From: Actinomycetes bacterium
GTDB lineage: Bacteria; Actinomycetota; Actinomycetes; Propionibacteriales; Propionibacteriaceae
Length of the DNA: 5,598 nt
Reading direction: 5' to 3'
Assembly: GCA_009785885.1 (NCBI GenBank)
Contig: WQUE01000125.1
Coordinates: 1-5,598 of the forward strand
Shown piece after piece: positions 1-5,328 of the stretch. The position numbers and the translations under genes are program-made. Position 1 is the first letter of the stretch. The number at the start of each line of letters is the position of its first letter. The notes below the pieces were generated by a model. That model was not told where the DNA came from, ran no database searches, and saw nothing but the letters and a program-made list of their open reading frames with translations.

Positions 1-2
1 GC

Positions 3-560
3 GTGGACGGGTCGTCCGGGTCGGGCAAATCGACGTTCGCTCGTGGCTTGGCGACGGCCGTCCCCGGGGCGGACGTCGTTCACACCGACGACGTCGCCTG
101 GCACCTGCACCCGACCGACTGGGCGGACGCGATGCTGGACGGGGTCGTCCGTCCGTGGCTGGACGGCGGCGTCGTCGACTACCGCCCGCCCGGCTGGGTT
201 GCCCGGGGACGTCCCGGCTCGGTGCGGACGGACGCGACCGCCGTGCTCGTCGTCGAGGGCGTCGGCGCGGGCCGGCGCGAACTTGCCGCGCTCGCGTGCC
301 TGGTCGTGTGGGTGGACTGCGATCCGGTGCTGGCCCGGGAACGCTGCCTGGTCCGGGACATCGGCGTGGACGGCGACACGCGTGAGGACGTCGCCGCGTT
401 CCACGCCGGCTGGATGGCCTCCGAGGTGCCGTTCCACTGTGCCGAGCGTCCCTGGGAGCGGGCGGACCTGATCGTCGACGGCACGTCCGGCGGCGGGGCG
501 TGGCGGGGTGTGTGGCGCGGCTGCCATGTGCCGCTAGGCTTGGCAAGGGGAGACGGATGA
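3..560 (+). CDS. P-loop NTPase, uridine kinase-like (5'-partial)
   Basis: Probable small-molecule kinase of the uridine/cytidine kinase-like P-loop fold, cytoplasmic; the true substrate is unknown. Visible: Walker A GSSGSGKS at residues 3-10 of the visible part; an acidic TDD at 28-30 where this fold places a catalytic or substrate-binding Asp; a hydrophobic strand ending in VVEG at 83-86 (Walker B-like); and an Arg-rich lid-like stretch ARERCLVRD at 111-119. The GTG at the very edge is probably an internal Val codon, because family members normally have a few residues of beta strand before the P-loop, so the N-terminus lies outside the window. The stop overlaps the next start (ATGA), so the two genes are probably translationally coupled. 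The last 25 residues are Gly/Arg/Trp-rich and look unlike the conserved fold. Family fold is secure; the reaction is inference. Confidence 0.8.
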   Translation: MDGSSGSGKSTFARGLATAVPGADVVHTDDVAWHLHPTDWADAMLDGVVRPWLDGGVVDYRPPGWVARGRPGSVRTDATAVLVVEGVGAGRRELAALACLVVWVDCDPVLARERCLVRDIGVDGDTREDVAAFHAGWMASEVPFHCAERPWERADLIVDGTSGGGAWRGVWRGCHVPLGLARGDG

Positions 561-856
561 ACTTCAGGACAGCCCGGAAGGTGACGACGATCTGCGCGGT
601 CGGCATGGTGATCGGGTTGGTGGCGGCCTGGTTGTGCTTCCCGCCCGACACCAAGGGTGGGGTCGCGCGTTATGACGCCTCCTGGGTCCTGCCGATCATC
701 CTCTTCGTCGTCGCGATCCTCTTGATGCTGGCGGCACTGGTCATCGAGTTCTTGTTCGCCCGCTGCGATGCCTGCGGCACGTACATCGGTTTCCGGGTCG
801 GCTGGTTCGCGAGCTATGGCGTGTGCTACTGCCCCTTCTGCGGGTGCGAACTCTGA
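557..856 (+). CDS. Small two-TM membrane protein with C-terminal zinc-ribbon-like cysteines
   Basis: A 99-aa protein I do not recognise as a named family. Two hydrophobic segments are visible, about residues 11-28 and 43-67, joined by a short polar loop (PPDTKGG). A 30-residue tail follows carrying CxxC (C70, C73) and CYCPFCGC (C90, C92, C95, C97), a treble-clef or zinc-ribbon-like arrangement that could bind one zinc ion. Positive residues at the N-terminus (R4, R7, K8) and R69 after TM2 suggest that both ends face the cytoplasm. I chose the ATG at 557 over an upstream in-frame ATG because an AAGGGGAGA ribosome site lies just before it and it overlaps the upstream stop as ATGA. The coupling suggests co-expression with the kinase-like gene. 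Function unknown; metal binding is inference from the cysteine spacing. Confidence 0.75.
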   Translation: MNFRTARKVTTICAVGMVIGLVAAWLCFPPDTKGGVARYDASWVLPIILFVVAILLMLAALVIEFLFARCDACGTYIGFRVGWFASYGVCYCPFCGCEL

Positions 857-873
857 CGACCGGTCCGGGTCGT
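856..873. terminator. Weak convergent hairpin, candidate terminator
   Basis: ACGACC and GGTCGT form a 6-bp perfect stem around a GGTCCG loop, beginning on the last base of the zinc-ribbon gene's stop codon and lying between convergent transcription units. There is no T-tract on either strand. It could serve both directions, but the stem is short and such hairpins are common in GC-rich DNA. Confidence 0.3.
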
Positions 874-891
874 GAGGCCGGGCACCAACGG

Positions 892-993
892 CTATCGGTT
901 GGGGTCGGGTGCGAGGGCCGGGACGACGTCGGTGTGCGAGAAGCCGTGCCCGATGAACTCCTGCAAGGCGACCGCCAGCGCGTGTGAGGTCAA
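892..993 (-). CDS. Possible 33-aa ORF overlapping the flotillin stop codon
   Basis: A short minus-strand frame begins with TTG (993-991), which shares two bases with the flotillin TGA, giving TTGA, the same style of overlap as the ATGA junctions elsewhere in the window. It runs 33 codons to TAG. About 30 of the 33 sense codons end in G or C, consistent with coding DNA here. The peptide would be soluble, with a helical-looking first half (HALAVALQEFIGHG) and a VVPALAPDP tail. The upstream GAGG is only about 4 nt from the TTG and lies inside the flotillin gene. It could equally be the decayed 3' end of an older gene, or chance. No function is proposed. Confidence 0.25.
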   Translation of the reverse strand: MTSHALAVALQEFIGHGFSHTDVVPALAPDPNR

Positions 994-2630
994 GCCACCT
1001 CGACCGGGGGGACGTCGATGAAGCTGGCGTCCGCCTCGTCCACCGGCTTGGCCTTCCCCTTCGCCTTGGGCGCCGTGGGTGCCTCGGCGGGCACGGCGAG
1101 CACGGGGGCGACGGGGGCGACGGGGGCGTCCTCGGCTGCACTCGCGGCCTTGCCCGTGGCGAACCAGTCGTGCATCAGGTCGACGACGTCGAGCCCGGTG
1201 GCCGCCTTGATCACCGCCGGCAGTTTCACGAGCATCTCCGTCGACAACCGGGTCACCCCGCCGGCGGCCTCGGCGCCGCCGATGACGGTGATCGAGTCGA
1301 CGTCGCCGATCGGCTTCGCGGCGGCGGCGAGCATGTCCGGCATCGTGGACAGCACCCGGTCGATGATCGCCTGTTGACCGTACTGGGCGTATGCCTGCGC
1401 AAGCATCTCGCGCACCTGCGCTTCGGACGTGCCTTTCGCCTTGATGGCCTCGGCCTCGGCCAGGCCTTTCGCCCGGATCGCCTCCGCCTCGGCCAGGCCG
1501 GCGGCCTTCGTCGCGGCCGCCTGGCCGTCGCCCTCACCGGTGAGCCGCGCCTGTGTCGCGGTGGCCTCGGCCAGACCGGACGCCTTCGTCGCGGAGGCAC
1601 GCCCGTCGCCCTCGCGGGTCAGGCGGGTCTGCTCGGCCTCGGCGGCGGCCGTCACCTGGACGGCCTGCGCCTTCGCCCGCTGCTCGGCGGTGTACAACTC
1701 GGCGTCGGCGGCCTTCTGCGCGGCGTACAGGCTCGCGTCGGCCTTCGCGCGGACGTCCGAGTCGAGCTGCAGCTTCGTCAGGGTCGCGATCTGTTGGGCG
1801 TTCTGCTGCTGCGCCTGGGTGATGAGCGCATCCTGGGCGGCCTTCGTCATCGGGCCGACGGCCTGCGCTTCGGCATCCGCCTGGGACGTCTCCTTGAGGA
1901 ACCCGGCCTCCTTCAGCTGGGCGTCCTTGTTCGCGCTCGCGATCTGGATGCGCGCCTCGGCCTTCGCCCGGGCGGCCTCCTGCTCGTTCATCGCCTCGGC
2001 GACCTCGGCGGACTTGCGGACCTCCGCGGCCTGGGGACGTCCCAGGTTCGTGATGTAGTCCGCCGGGTCGGTGGAGATGCCGTTGATCTGCAGCGTGTCG
2101 ACCTTCAGCCCGGCGTCCGAGAGGGCCGACGAGGCGGCGTCCTGAATCTTGGTCGCCAAACCCTCCCGGTCGCGGAGCATCTCCTCGATCGTCATGTTGC
2201 CGACGACGCCACGCAGCGCGCCCGCGAGGATCGACTGGATGATCCGCGGGATCTGGTCTTCGCGGCCGAGGAACCGCTGGGCGGCCGAGCGGACGCCGGC
2301 GGGCGTCCCGTCGATTTTCGCGAGGGCGACGGCGTCGACGACAACCTTGATGTTGTCCTTGGAGACGCCCTCGGGCACCTGCATCGCGATCTCGGTCGCG
2401 TCCAGGGACAGCACCCGGCACTTCTGGACGAACGGCAGGATGAATGCACCCGCACCCATCACGATCTTCAGCGTCGCCGCGCCGTCGGCGGCCGAGCCCT
2501 TGGAGCCGGTGATGATGAGGGCCTCGTTCGCGTCCGGGATCTTGTAGCGCTGGGCGATCGCGATGATGATGATCACCACCGCCACGATGATCACGGCGAC
2601 AATGATGGCGGTGATGCTGATGCTGGTCAT
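990..2630 (-). CDS. floT: Flotillin (SPFH-domain membrane scaffold, FloT/YuaG type)
   Basis: Membrane scaffold that in other bacteria assembles in functional membrane microdomains and influences fluidity, secretion and envelope stress. Visible in order: hydrophobic membrane-inserting segment at about 4-26; the family's start of the SPFH domain (DANEALIITG, 33-42); SPFH/PHB region to about 200; then a long Ala/Glu/Lys/Gln-rich coiled coil at about 205-420 with AEAEA repeats; a conserved-looking segment at about 420-490; and an Ala/Pro/Lys-rich tail at 497-546. Length is 546 aa against roughly 510 for Bacillus FloT, and the excess is mainly the tail. The ATG is supported by GGAAGG 5 nt upstream and a 4-bp overlap with the upstream NfeD-type gene, the arrangement of Bacillus yuaF-floT. 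The coiled coil contains a 26-residue tandem duplication (336-361 / 362-387) and an 11-residue one (378-388 / 389-399). Confidence 0.94.
   Translation of the reverse strand: MTSISITAIIVAVIIVAVVIIIIAIAQRYKIPDANEALIITGSKGSAADGAATLKIVMGAGAFILPFVQKCRVLSLDATEIAMQVPEGVSKDNIKVVVDAVALAKIDGTPAGVRSAAQRFLGREDQIPRIIQSILAGALRGVVGNMTIEEMLRDREGLATKIQDAASSALSDAGLKVDTLQINGISTDPADYITNLGRPQAAEVRKSAEVAEAMNEQEAARAKAEARIQIASANKDAQLKEAGFLKETSQADAEAQAVGPMTKAAQDALITQAQQQNAQQIATLTKLQLDSDVRAKADASLYAAQKAADAELYTAEQRAKAQAVQVTAAAEAEQTRLTREGDGRASATKASGLAEATATQARLTGEGDGQAAATKAAGLAEAEAIRAKGLAEAEAIKAKGTSEAQVREMLAQAYAQYGQQAIIDRVLSTMPDMLAAAAKPIGDVDSITVIGGAEAAGGVTRLSTEMLVKLPAVIKAATGLDVVDLMHDWFATGKAASAAEDAPVAPVAPVLAVPAEAPTAPKAKGKAKPVDEADASFIDVPPVEVA
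1102..1128. repeat. Three perfect 9-bp tandem repeats in the flotillin tail
   Basis: ACGGGGGCG occurs three times in a row. On the minus strand it encodes the APVAPVAPV run near residues 501-509 of flotillin. Copy changes would add or remove three residues without shifting frame, so length variation among strains is plausible. Confidence 0.85.
1434..1625. repeat. In-frame duplications in the flotillin coiled coil
   Basis: Residues 336-361 and 362-387 align without gaps at 19 of 26 positions (RLT-EGDG, ATKA, GLAEA are shared). Nested at the end, GLAEAEAIRAK (378-388) is repeated as GLAEAEAIKAK (389-399), identical at 10 of 11 positions. The matching DNA also repeats, for example the CTCGGCCAGGCC blocks around 1455-1500. 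Repeated AEAEA heptad-like stretches are usual in flotillins; the clean 26-residue unit with a Gly-Asp-Gly hinge is more specific. Confidence 0.8.
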
Positions 2631-3148
2631 GGGAGCCTTCCTTCGAGCATGGTCTGATGGGGGACGACGGTGACGAGGTCCGGGCCGAGCACGTCGGTGA
2701 CGACGACGGACTGCCCGCTCGCGATCGGTTTGGACGCGTTGAACCCGACGGTCCGCGGCGAGCCCAGGTAGGTGACCTGGACGAGGCCGCGCCGGCCGGC
2801 GTCCGCGCCGGCGGTGACGACGCCGGCCGTGCCGACGAGCCGGTCGAGGGAGAACTCCTCCTGGGACACCTCGGCCTTGCGCAACAGCCGGTACAGCCCG
2901 ATCGCCACGCCGGCCATGACGAGCCCGATGACAAGGCCCAACAGCAGCCCGCTCAGCGTCGGCCAGCCCCGTGCCACCCCGAGCGCGCCGCCGCAGCCGA
3001 CGCCGGTGAGCAAGCCGCCCAGGGACGCCCCCGAGAACAGGCCGGAGCCGGTGACGTCCATGTTCATCGCGTCCATCACGCCGTCGAACACCAGGGAGAC
3101 CAACAGCACGACGAAACCCACCGCCGCCACCACGATGAACCCGATCAT
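2627..3148 (-). CDS. NfeD/YuaF-type membrane protein, flotillin partner
   Basis: A 173-aa membrane protein, close to the length of Bacillus YuaF (about 174 aa). It has three hydrophobic segments (about 3-21, 38-58, 65-89) and then a soluble C-terminal domain at about 100-168. That domain shows the beta-rich, Gly/Val-rich pattern of an NfeD OB fold (VGTAGVVTAG, GLVQVTYLG, GQSVVVTDVLGPDLVTVVP). NfeD proteins are encoded next to SPFH proteins and are thought to work with them in membrane microdomains; here the stop overlaps the flotillin start by 4 bp. The ATG is supported by GAGGAG exactly 5 nt upstream. The middle segments are rich in Gly (GASLGGLLTGVGCGGALG), which suggests close helix packing. 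Identification rests on topology, domain pattern and the flotillin context, and is strong in combination. Confidence 0.88.
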   Translation of the reverse strand: MIGFIVVAAVGFVVLLVSLVFDGVMDAMNMDVTGSGLFSGASLGGLLTGVGCGGALGVARGWPTLSGLLLGLVIGLVMAGVAIGLYRLLRKAEVSQEEFSLDRLVGTAGVVTAGADAGRRGLVQVTYLGSPRTVGFNASKPIASGQSVVVTDVLGPDLVTVVPHQTMLEGRLP

Positions 3149-3153
3149 GGATA

Positions 3154-3159
3154 CTCCTC
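3154..3159 (-). promoter_or_regulatory. Ribosome binding site of the NfeD-type gene
   Basis: GAGGAG on the minus strand, 5 nt before the ATG at 3148. It fixes the start of this gene and shows that the 39-codon frame upstream is not simply its N-terminal extension. Confidence 0.7.
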
Positions 3160-3170
3160 GTCCGTGCCTA

Positions 3171-3290
3171 TCAATCTACGTGTTTCTCGCCTGCGGCGGT
3201 ACCGCCGGGAGCGACGACGATCAGCCCGACCGCGTGCTGGACGACCGTCGGCACCTCCCCCACCCACGAGCCCCGCTTGCCCTCGCGCAC
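3171..3290 (-). CDS. Possible 39-aa leader ORF upstream of the NfeD-flotillin operon
   Basis: A minus-strand frame from GTG (3290-3288) to TGA (3173-3171) ends 22 bp before the NfeD-type start. Most sense codons end in G or C (about 33 of 39). The peptide would be basic at the start (VREGKRGSW), hydrophobic in the middle (VGLIVVAPGG) and hydrophilic at the end. There is no clear ribosome site before the GTG, though leaderless starts are common in actinobacteria. The region also carries a G-quadruplex motif and a palindrome, so it may be purely regulatory, with G/C bias giving an accidental ORF. No family recognised. Confidence 0.22.
   Translation of the reverse strand: MREGKRGSWVGEVPTVVQHAVGLIVVAPGGTAAGEKHVD
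3173..3201 (-). promoter_or_regulatory. Candidate promoter of the NfeD-flotillin operon
   Basis: On the minus strand TAGATT (3178-3173) fits the actinobacterial -10 pattern TAnnnT. Seventeen bases upstream sits TACCGC, a poor match to a -35 box. Transcription would begin near 3166, giving a short leader that contains the GAGGAG ribosome site. The weak -35 suggests an activator, an alternative sigma factor, or a wrong call. Confidence 0.35.
3194..3207. promoter_or_regulatory. Perfect 14-bp palindrome, candidate operator
   Basis: CGGCGGTACCGCCG is a perfect palindrome without spacer (two 7-bp arms). It covers the predicted -35 region of the NfeD-flotillin promoter inside the divergent spacer. 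A dimeric repressor binding here would block that promoter. It is entirely G/C apart from the central TA, so some chance contribution is expected in this composition. Confidence 0.4.
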
Positions 3291-3293
3291 CCC
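3257..3293 (-). promoter_or_regulatory. G-quadruplex motif, five G-tracts
   Basis: The minus strand carries G-runs of 4, 3, 4, 3 and 5 bases within 37 nt, separated by loops of 7, 5, 5 and 1 nt, so it satisfies the usual G3+/N1-7 rule with a spare tract. It lies 110-145 nt upstream of the NfeD-type ATG. If transcription starts further upstream the structure would be in the mRNA leader; otherwise it is a DNA element between the divergent promoters. Confidence 0.45.
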
Positions 3294-3294
3294 A

Positions 3295-3328
3295 GGTGTT
3301 ACGGTGAGGCATAGACAGTATGTACACC
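3295..3328. promoter_or_regulatory. Candidate gntR promoter/operator region with imperfect inverted repeat
   Basis: GGTGTTAC (3295-3302) and GTACACC (3322-3328) form an imperfect inverted repeat (GGTGT/ACACC plus flanking GT..AC) with one extra base in one arm. GntR regulators bind GT(N)AC-type dyads, and YtrA-type members usually control their own operon. This is the most A/T-rich part of the spacer. CAGTAT (3316-3321) or TATGTA (3319-3324) could act as a -10 box; I see no convincing -35. On the minus strand TACTGT also fits TAnnnT. Confidence 0.35.
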
Positions 3329-3346
3329 AGTGACAGGGGACGGCCC

Positions 3347-3356
3347 GGGGAGGTGA
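3347..3356 (+). promoter_or_regulatory. Strong ribosome binding site that sets the TTG start of gntR
   Basis: GGGGAGGTGA contains GGAGG with 7 nt before TTG at 3361. No ATG or GTG lies in frame until codon 51, inside the DNA-binding domain, so this site establishes the rare TTG initiation. Confidence 0.75.
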
Positions 3357-3360
3357 GGCG

Positions 3361-3744
3361 TTGCGGGTCATCATCAAGAACAGCTCCGAAACCCCGATCT
3401 ACGAGCAGATCTGCGAACAGATCACGTCGGCGATCCTCGCCGGGGAGGTGAACGAGGGGGACGTGCTGCCGTCCATCCGCCAACTGGCGGGCGACCTGAA
3501 GGTCAGCGTGATGACGACGACGCGGGCCTACAACGAACTCGAACAGCGTGGGTACGTCGTCAACGTACAGGGCAAAGGCTGCTACGTGGCCCCGAGGGAC
3601 AGCGAGCTGATCCGGGAACAACTGCTCCGCACGATCGAGGAACACTTCGGCGCCGCGATCGAGACCGCCCGGCTGGCGAAGCTGTCGAGGGCGGACCTGC
3701 GGACGATCTTCAACTTCACTCTGGAAGGAAGCGGCGATGAGTGA
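3361..3744 (+). CDS. GntR-family transcriptional repressor, YtrA subfamily
   Basis: Cytoplasmic DNA-binding regulator. The 127-aa length matches the small YtrA class, which has a GntR winged helix plus only a short helical dimerisation tail. Visible: the family start IIKNSSETPIYEQI (4-17); the helix-turn-helix around LPSIRQLAGDLKVS (36-49) with the recognition helix to about 64; wing GKGCYV (71-76); and a C-terminal helical part at 80-120. It is first in an operon with an ABC ATPase and permease, overlapping the ATPase gene by 8 bp. That arrangement in other Gram-positive and actinobacterial species means an autoregulated envelope-stress or antibiotic-responsive transporter operon. It has no large ligand-binding domain, so how it is induced is not evident from the sequence. 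It may also act on the divergent flotillin operon. Confidence 0.92.
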   Translation: MRVIIKNSSETPIYEQICEQITSAILAGEVNEGDVLPSIRQLAGDLKVSVMTTTRAYNELEQRGYVVNVQGKGCYVAPRDSELIREQLLRTIEEHFGAAIETARLAKLSRADLRTIFNFTLEGSGDE

Positions 3745-4612
3745 TGCGGCGATGAACGACGCCTTGGAGGTGATCGGCCTCCGGAAGCGATACCGGGATT
3801 TCCGGCTCGACTCCGTCTCGTTCAGCCTCCCCGCCGGCTACATCATGGGGTTCGTCGGGCAGAACGGCGCGGGCAAGACGACGACGATCCGGTGCATCCT
3901 GAACATGGCGGTGCCGGACGGCGGCGAGATCAAGGTGTTCGGTTTGGACAACCGCGCCGACGAGCTGGCCGTGAAGCAAGAGGTAGCGGTCGTGTTCGAC
4001 GAGATCTTCTTCGTCGACTCGTGGCGGGCCTCGGACGTGCAGAACGCGATCCAGGGGTTCTACACCCGCTGGGACCGCGCCCGGTTCGCCCGCTACCTGA
4101 GCGACTTCGATCTACCTCCCGACAAGCGCGTACGCGAGCTGTCCCGCGGCATGAAGATGAAGCTGATGCTCGCCGTCGCGATGTCGCACGGCGCCAAGCT
4201 GCTGATCCTCGACGAGCCGACGTCCGGGCTCGACCCGGTCGCGCGGGGCGAACTGCTCGACATCCTCCGCGACTACATCGCCGACGGAACCAAGAGCGTG
4301 TTCTTCTCGACGCACATCACGTCCGACCTGGAGCGTATCGCCGACTACATCACGCTGATCGACGCCGGCCACATCTTCTACACCGGGACGAAGGACGGCC
4401 TGCTGGAGCACTTCCGCATCGTGAAGGGCTCGGCGGTCGACCTGACCGAGCCGCTGCGGCGGGCGATCATCGGCTTCTCGCAGGCGTCCACGGGTTTCAC
4501 CGGGCTGATCCGGACGGACGACCTCCGCGGCGCGCCCGCCGCCCTGGTCACGGAGGCGCCCACGATCGACGAGATCCTGATACATATCAGCAAGGACGGA
4601 GGACGGTCATGA
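3737..4612 (+). CDS. ABC transporter ATP-binding protein (YtrB/BcrA-like)
   Basis: Cytoplasmic ATPase subunit of an ABC-2-type transporter, 291 aa. Visible: Walker A GQNGAGKT (41-48); signature LSRGM (135-139), a variant of LSGGQ; Walker B LLILDE (155-160) with catalytic E160; D-loop SGLD (163-166); H-loop H193. The Q-loop region reads VVFDEIFF (86-93) with no Gln, a form I associate with YtrB-like ATPases. After the core there is a C-terminal part of about 80 residues ending in an APTIDEIL segment (274-281), usual for drug- or peptide-export ATPases. The start is supported by GGAAGGAAG and by overlap with gntR; another in-frame ATG lies at codon 6. It overlaps the permease start as ATGA. Substrate unknown; antimicrobial peptide or lipid-linked cargo is inference. 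Confidence 0.93.
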   Translation: MSDAAMNDALEVIGLRKRYRDFRLDSVSFSLPAGYIMGFVGQNGAGKTTTIRCILNMAVPDGGEIKVFGLDNRADELAVKQEVAVVFDEIFFVDSWRASDVQNAIQGFYTRWDRARFARYLSDFDLPPDKRVRELSRGMKMKLMLAVAMSHGAKLLILDEPTSGLDPVARGELLDILRDYIADGTKSVFFSTHITSDLERIADYITLIDAGHIFYTGTKDGLLEHFRIVKGSAVDLTEPLRRAIIGFSQASTGFTGLIRTDDLRGAPAALVTEAPTIDEILIHISKDGGRS

Positions 4613-5319
4613 CCACAGTCGTGGGCGCGATCCGGCTCGACTACCTGTCCGGCCGGTCGTATTTGAGGCTGTATCCGCTGTTCTTCCTGCTGGCCCTCCT
4701 GGTCGGCACGGTGGCGAAGATGCCCGTGTTCACGATCCTCCTCGTCGTGATCCTGGGGGTGTTCATCGCCGGCGGCGTGTTCGCAAACCAGGAGAAGAAC
4801 CACGGCGAGCGTCTGTACGGCACCCTGCCGCTGCGCCGTCGCGACATCGTCCTCGGACGCTACCTGTACGCGCTGATCCTCGGGACGATCGCCAGCGTGA
4901 TCGCATGGGCCTTCGGCCTTCTGGCGTCGCGTCTCGCCGGGGTGGACATGGGGCAACTCGGCCCGCGACGGTCCAGCCTCGGGGGGACGCCCGGGCTGAA
5001 CTCCCTGATCATGTGGTTCGCCATCGGGGCCGCGTTCGCCTACTTCTGCTTCGCCGTCGCGATCGCGTTCCCGATCTACTACCAGTTCGGCTTCGCCCGT
5101 TCGTACATGTTCACGATGCTGCCCTTGTACCTGGTGTTCCTGCTGGGCGTTCTCATCACCCGGGCGATCAATCCCGGCTCGCTGGACGTGACCGACACCA
5201 TCCAGTTCTTCATCGACCACGTCTATCTGTTACCCATCATCGGCGTCGTCCTCGGGCTGCTCTTCTGGGCCGTCTCCTGGACGATCGCCCACCGTATCTA
5301 CGTCCACAAGGAGATTTAG
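4609..5319 (+). CDS. ABC-2 family transporter permease, about 6 TM
   Basis: Integral membrane subunit, 236 aa, pairing with the upstream ATPase. Hydrophobic segments at about 21-36, 39-58, 85-107, 132-155, 165-185 and 205-227 give a six-helix ABC-2 topology. After TM2, the stretch KNHGERLYGTLPLRRRDIVL (63-82) resembles the conserved coupling segment of the ABC2_membrane_5 group (a 'short loop, LP-x-R-R-x-D-I-V' motif), which is commonly found next to YtrB-like ATPases. The true start is the ATG at 4609: the frame stays open far upstream, but that part lies within the ATPase gene, and AAGGACGGAGGACGG precedes this ATG. An external-looking Gly/Pro/Arg loop lies at 111-130. Codon 208 is TTA, the only TTA I found in the coding frames here. 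Only one permease gene is present, so a homodimer is likely. Confidence 0.9.
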   Translation: MTTVVGAIRLDYLSGRSYLRLYPLFFLLALLVGTVAKMPVFTILLVVILGVFIAGGVFANQEKNHGERLYGTLPLRRRDIVLGRYLYALILGTIASVIAWAFGLLASRLAGVDMGQLGPRRSSLGGTPGLNSLIMWFAIGAAFAYFCFAVAIAFPIYYQFGFARSYMFTMLPLYLVFLLGVLITRAINPGSLDVTDTIQFFIDHVYLLPIIGVVLGLLFWAVSWTIAHRIYVHKEI

Positions 5320-5323
5320 GAGG
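5318..5323 (+). promoter_or_regulatory. Consensus ribosome site overlapping the permease stop
   Basis: AGGAGG, of which the first two bases belong to the permease TAG stop, sits 5 nt before ATG at 5329. It supports both the reality and the start of the short gene that follows. Confidence 0.8.
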
Positions 5324-5328
5324 CCGCC

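Noticed and set aside
179..1141. Minus-strand 320-codon frame over the kinase-like gene and the zinc-ribbon gene
   Set aside because: His/Arg/Pro-rich shadow antisense to two supported genes; no domain seen.
984..2657. Plus-strand open frame of 557 codons fully antisense to flotillin
   Set aside because: It mirrors the flotillin gene and is open because the opposite strand has G/C-rich third positions. Its translation is repetitive Arg/Gly/Leu with no recognisable domain, while the minus strand encodes an unmistakable SPFH protein.
1534..2934. Minus-strand 466-codon frame overlapping flotillin and the NfeD-type gene in another phase
   Set aside because: Arg/Pro/Ser-rich low-complexity translation typical of an out-of-phase reading; both overlapping genes have family matches and ribosome sites.
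3145..3645. Minus-strand 166-codon frame across gntR and the divergent spacer
   Set aside because: Antisense to a clear GntR regulator; its end overlaps the NfeD-type start, but it has no ribosome site of its own or recognised domain.
3892..4608. Long N-terminal extension of the permease frame
   Set aside because: This portion lies out of phase within the ABC ATPase gene and gives an Arg-rich sequence. The permease starts at the ATGA overlap.
4378..5220. Minus-strand 280-codon frame antisense to the ATPase end and permease
   Set aside because: Asp/Glu/Arg/Gln-rich shadow with no membrane or catalytic motif.
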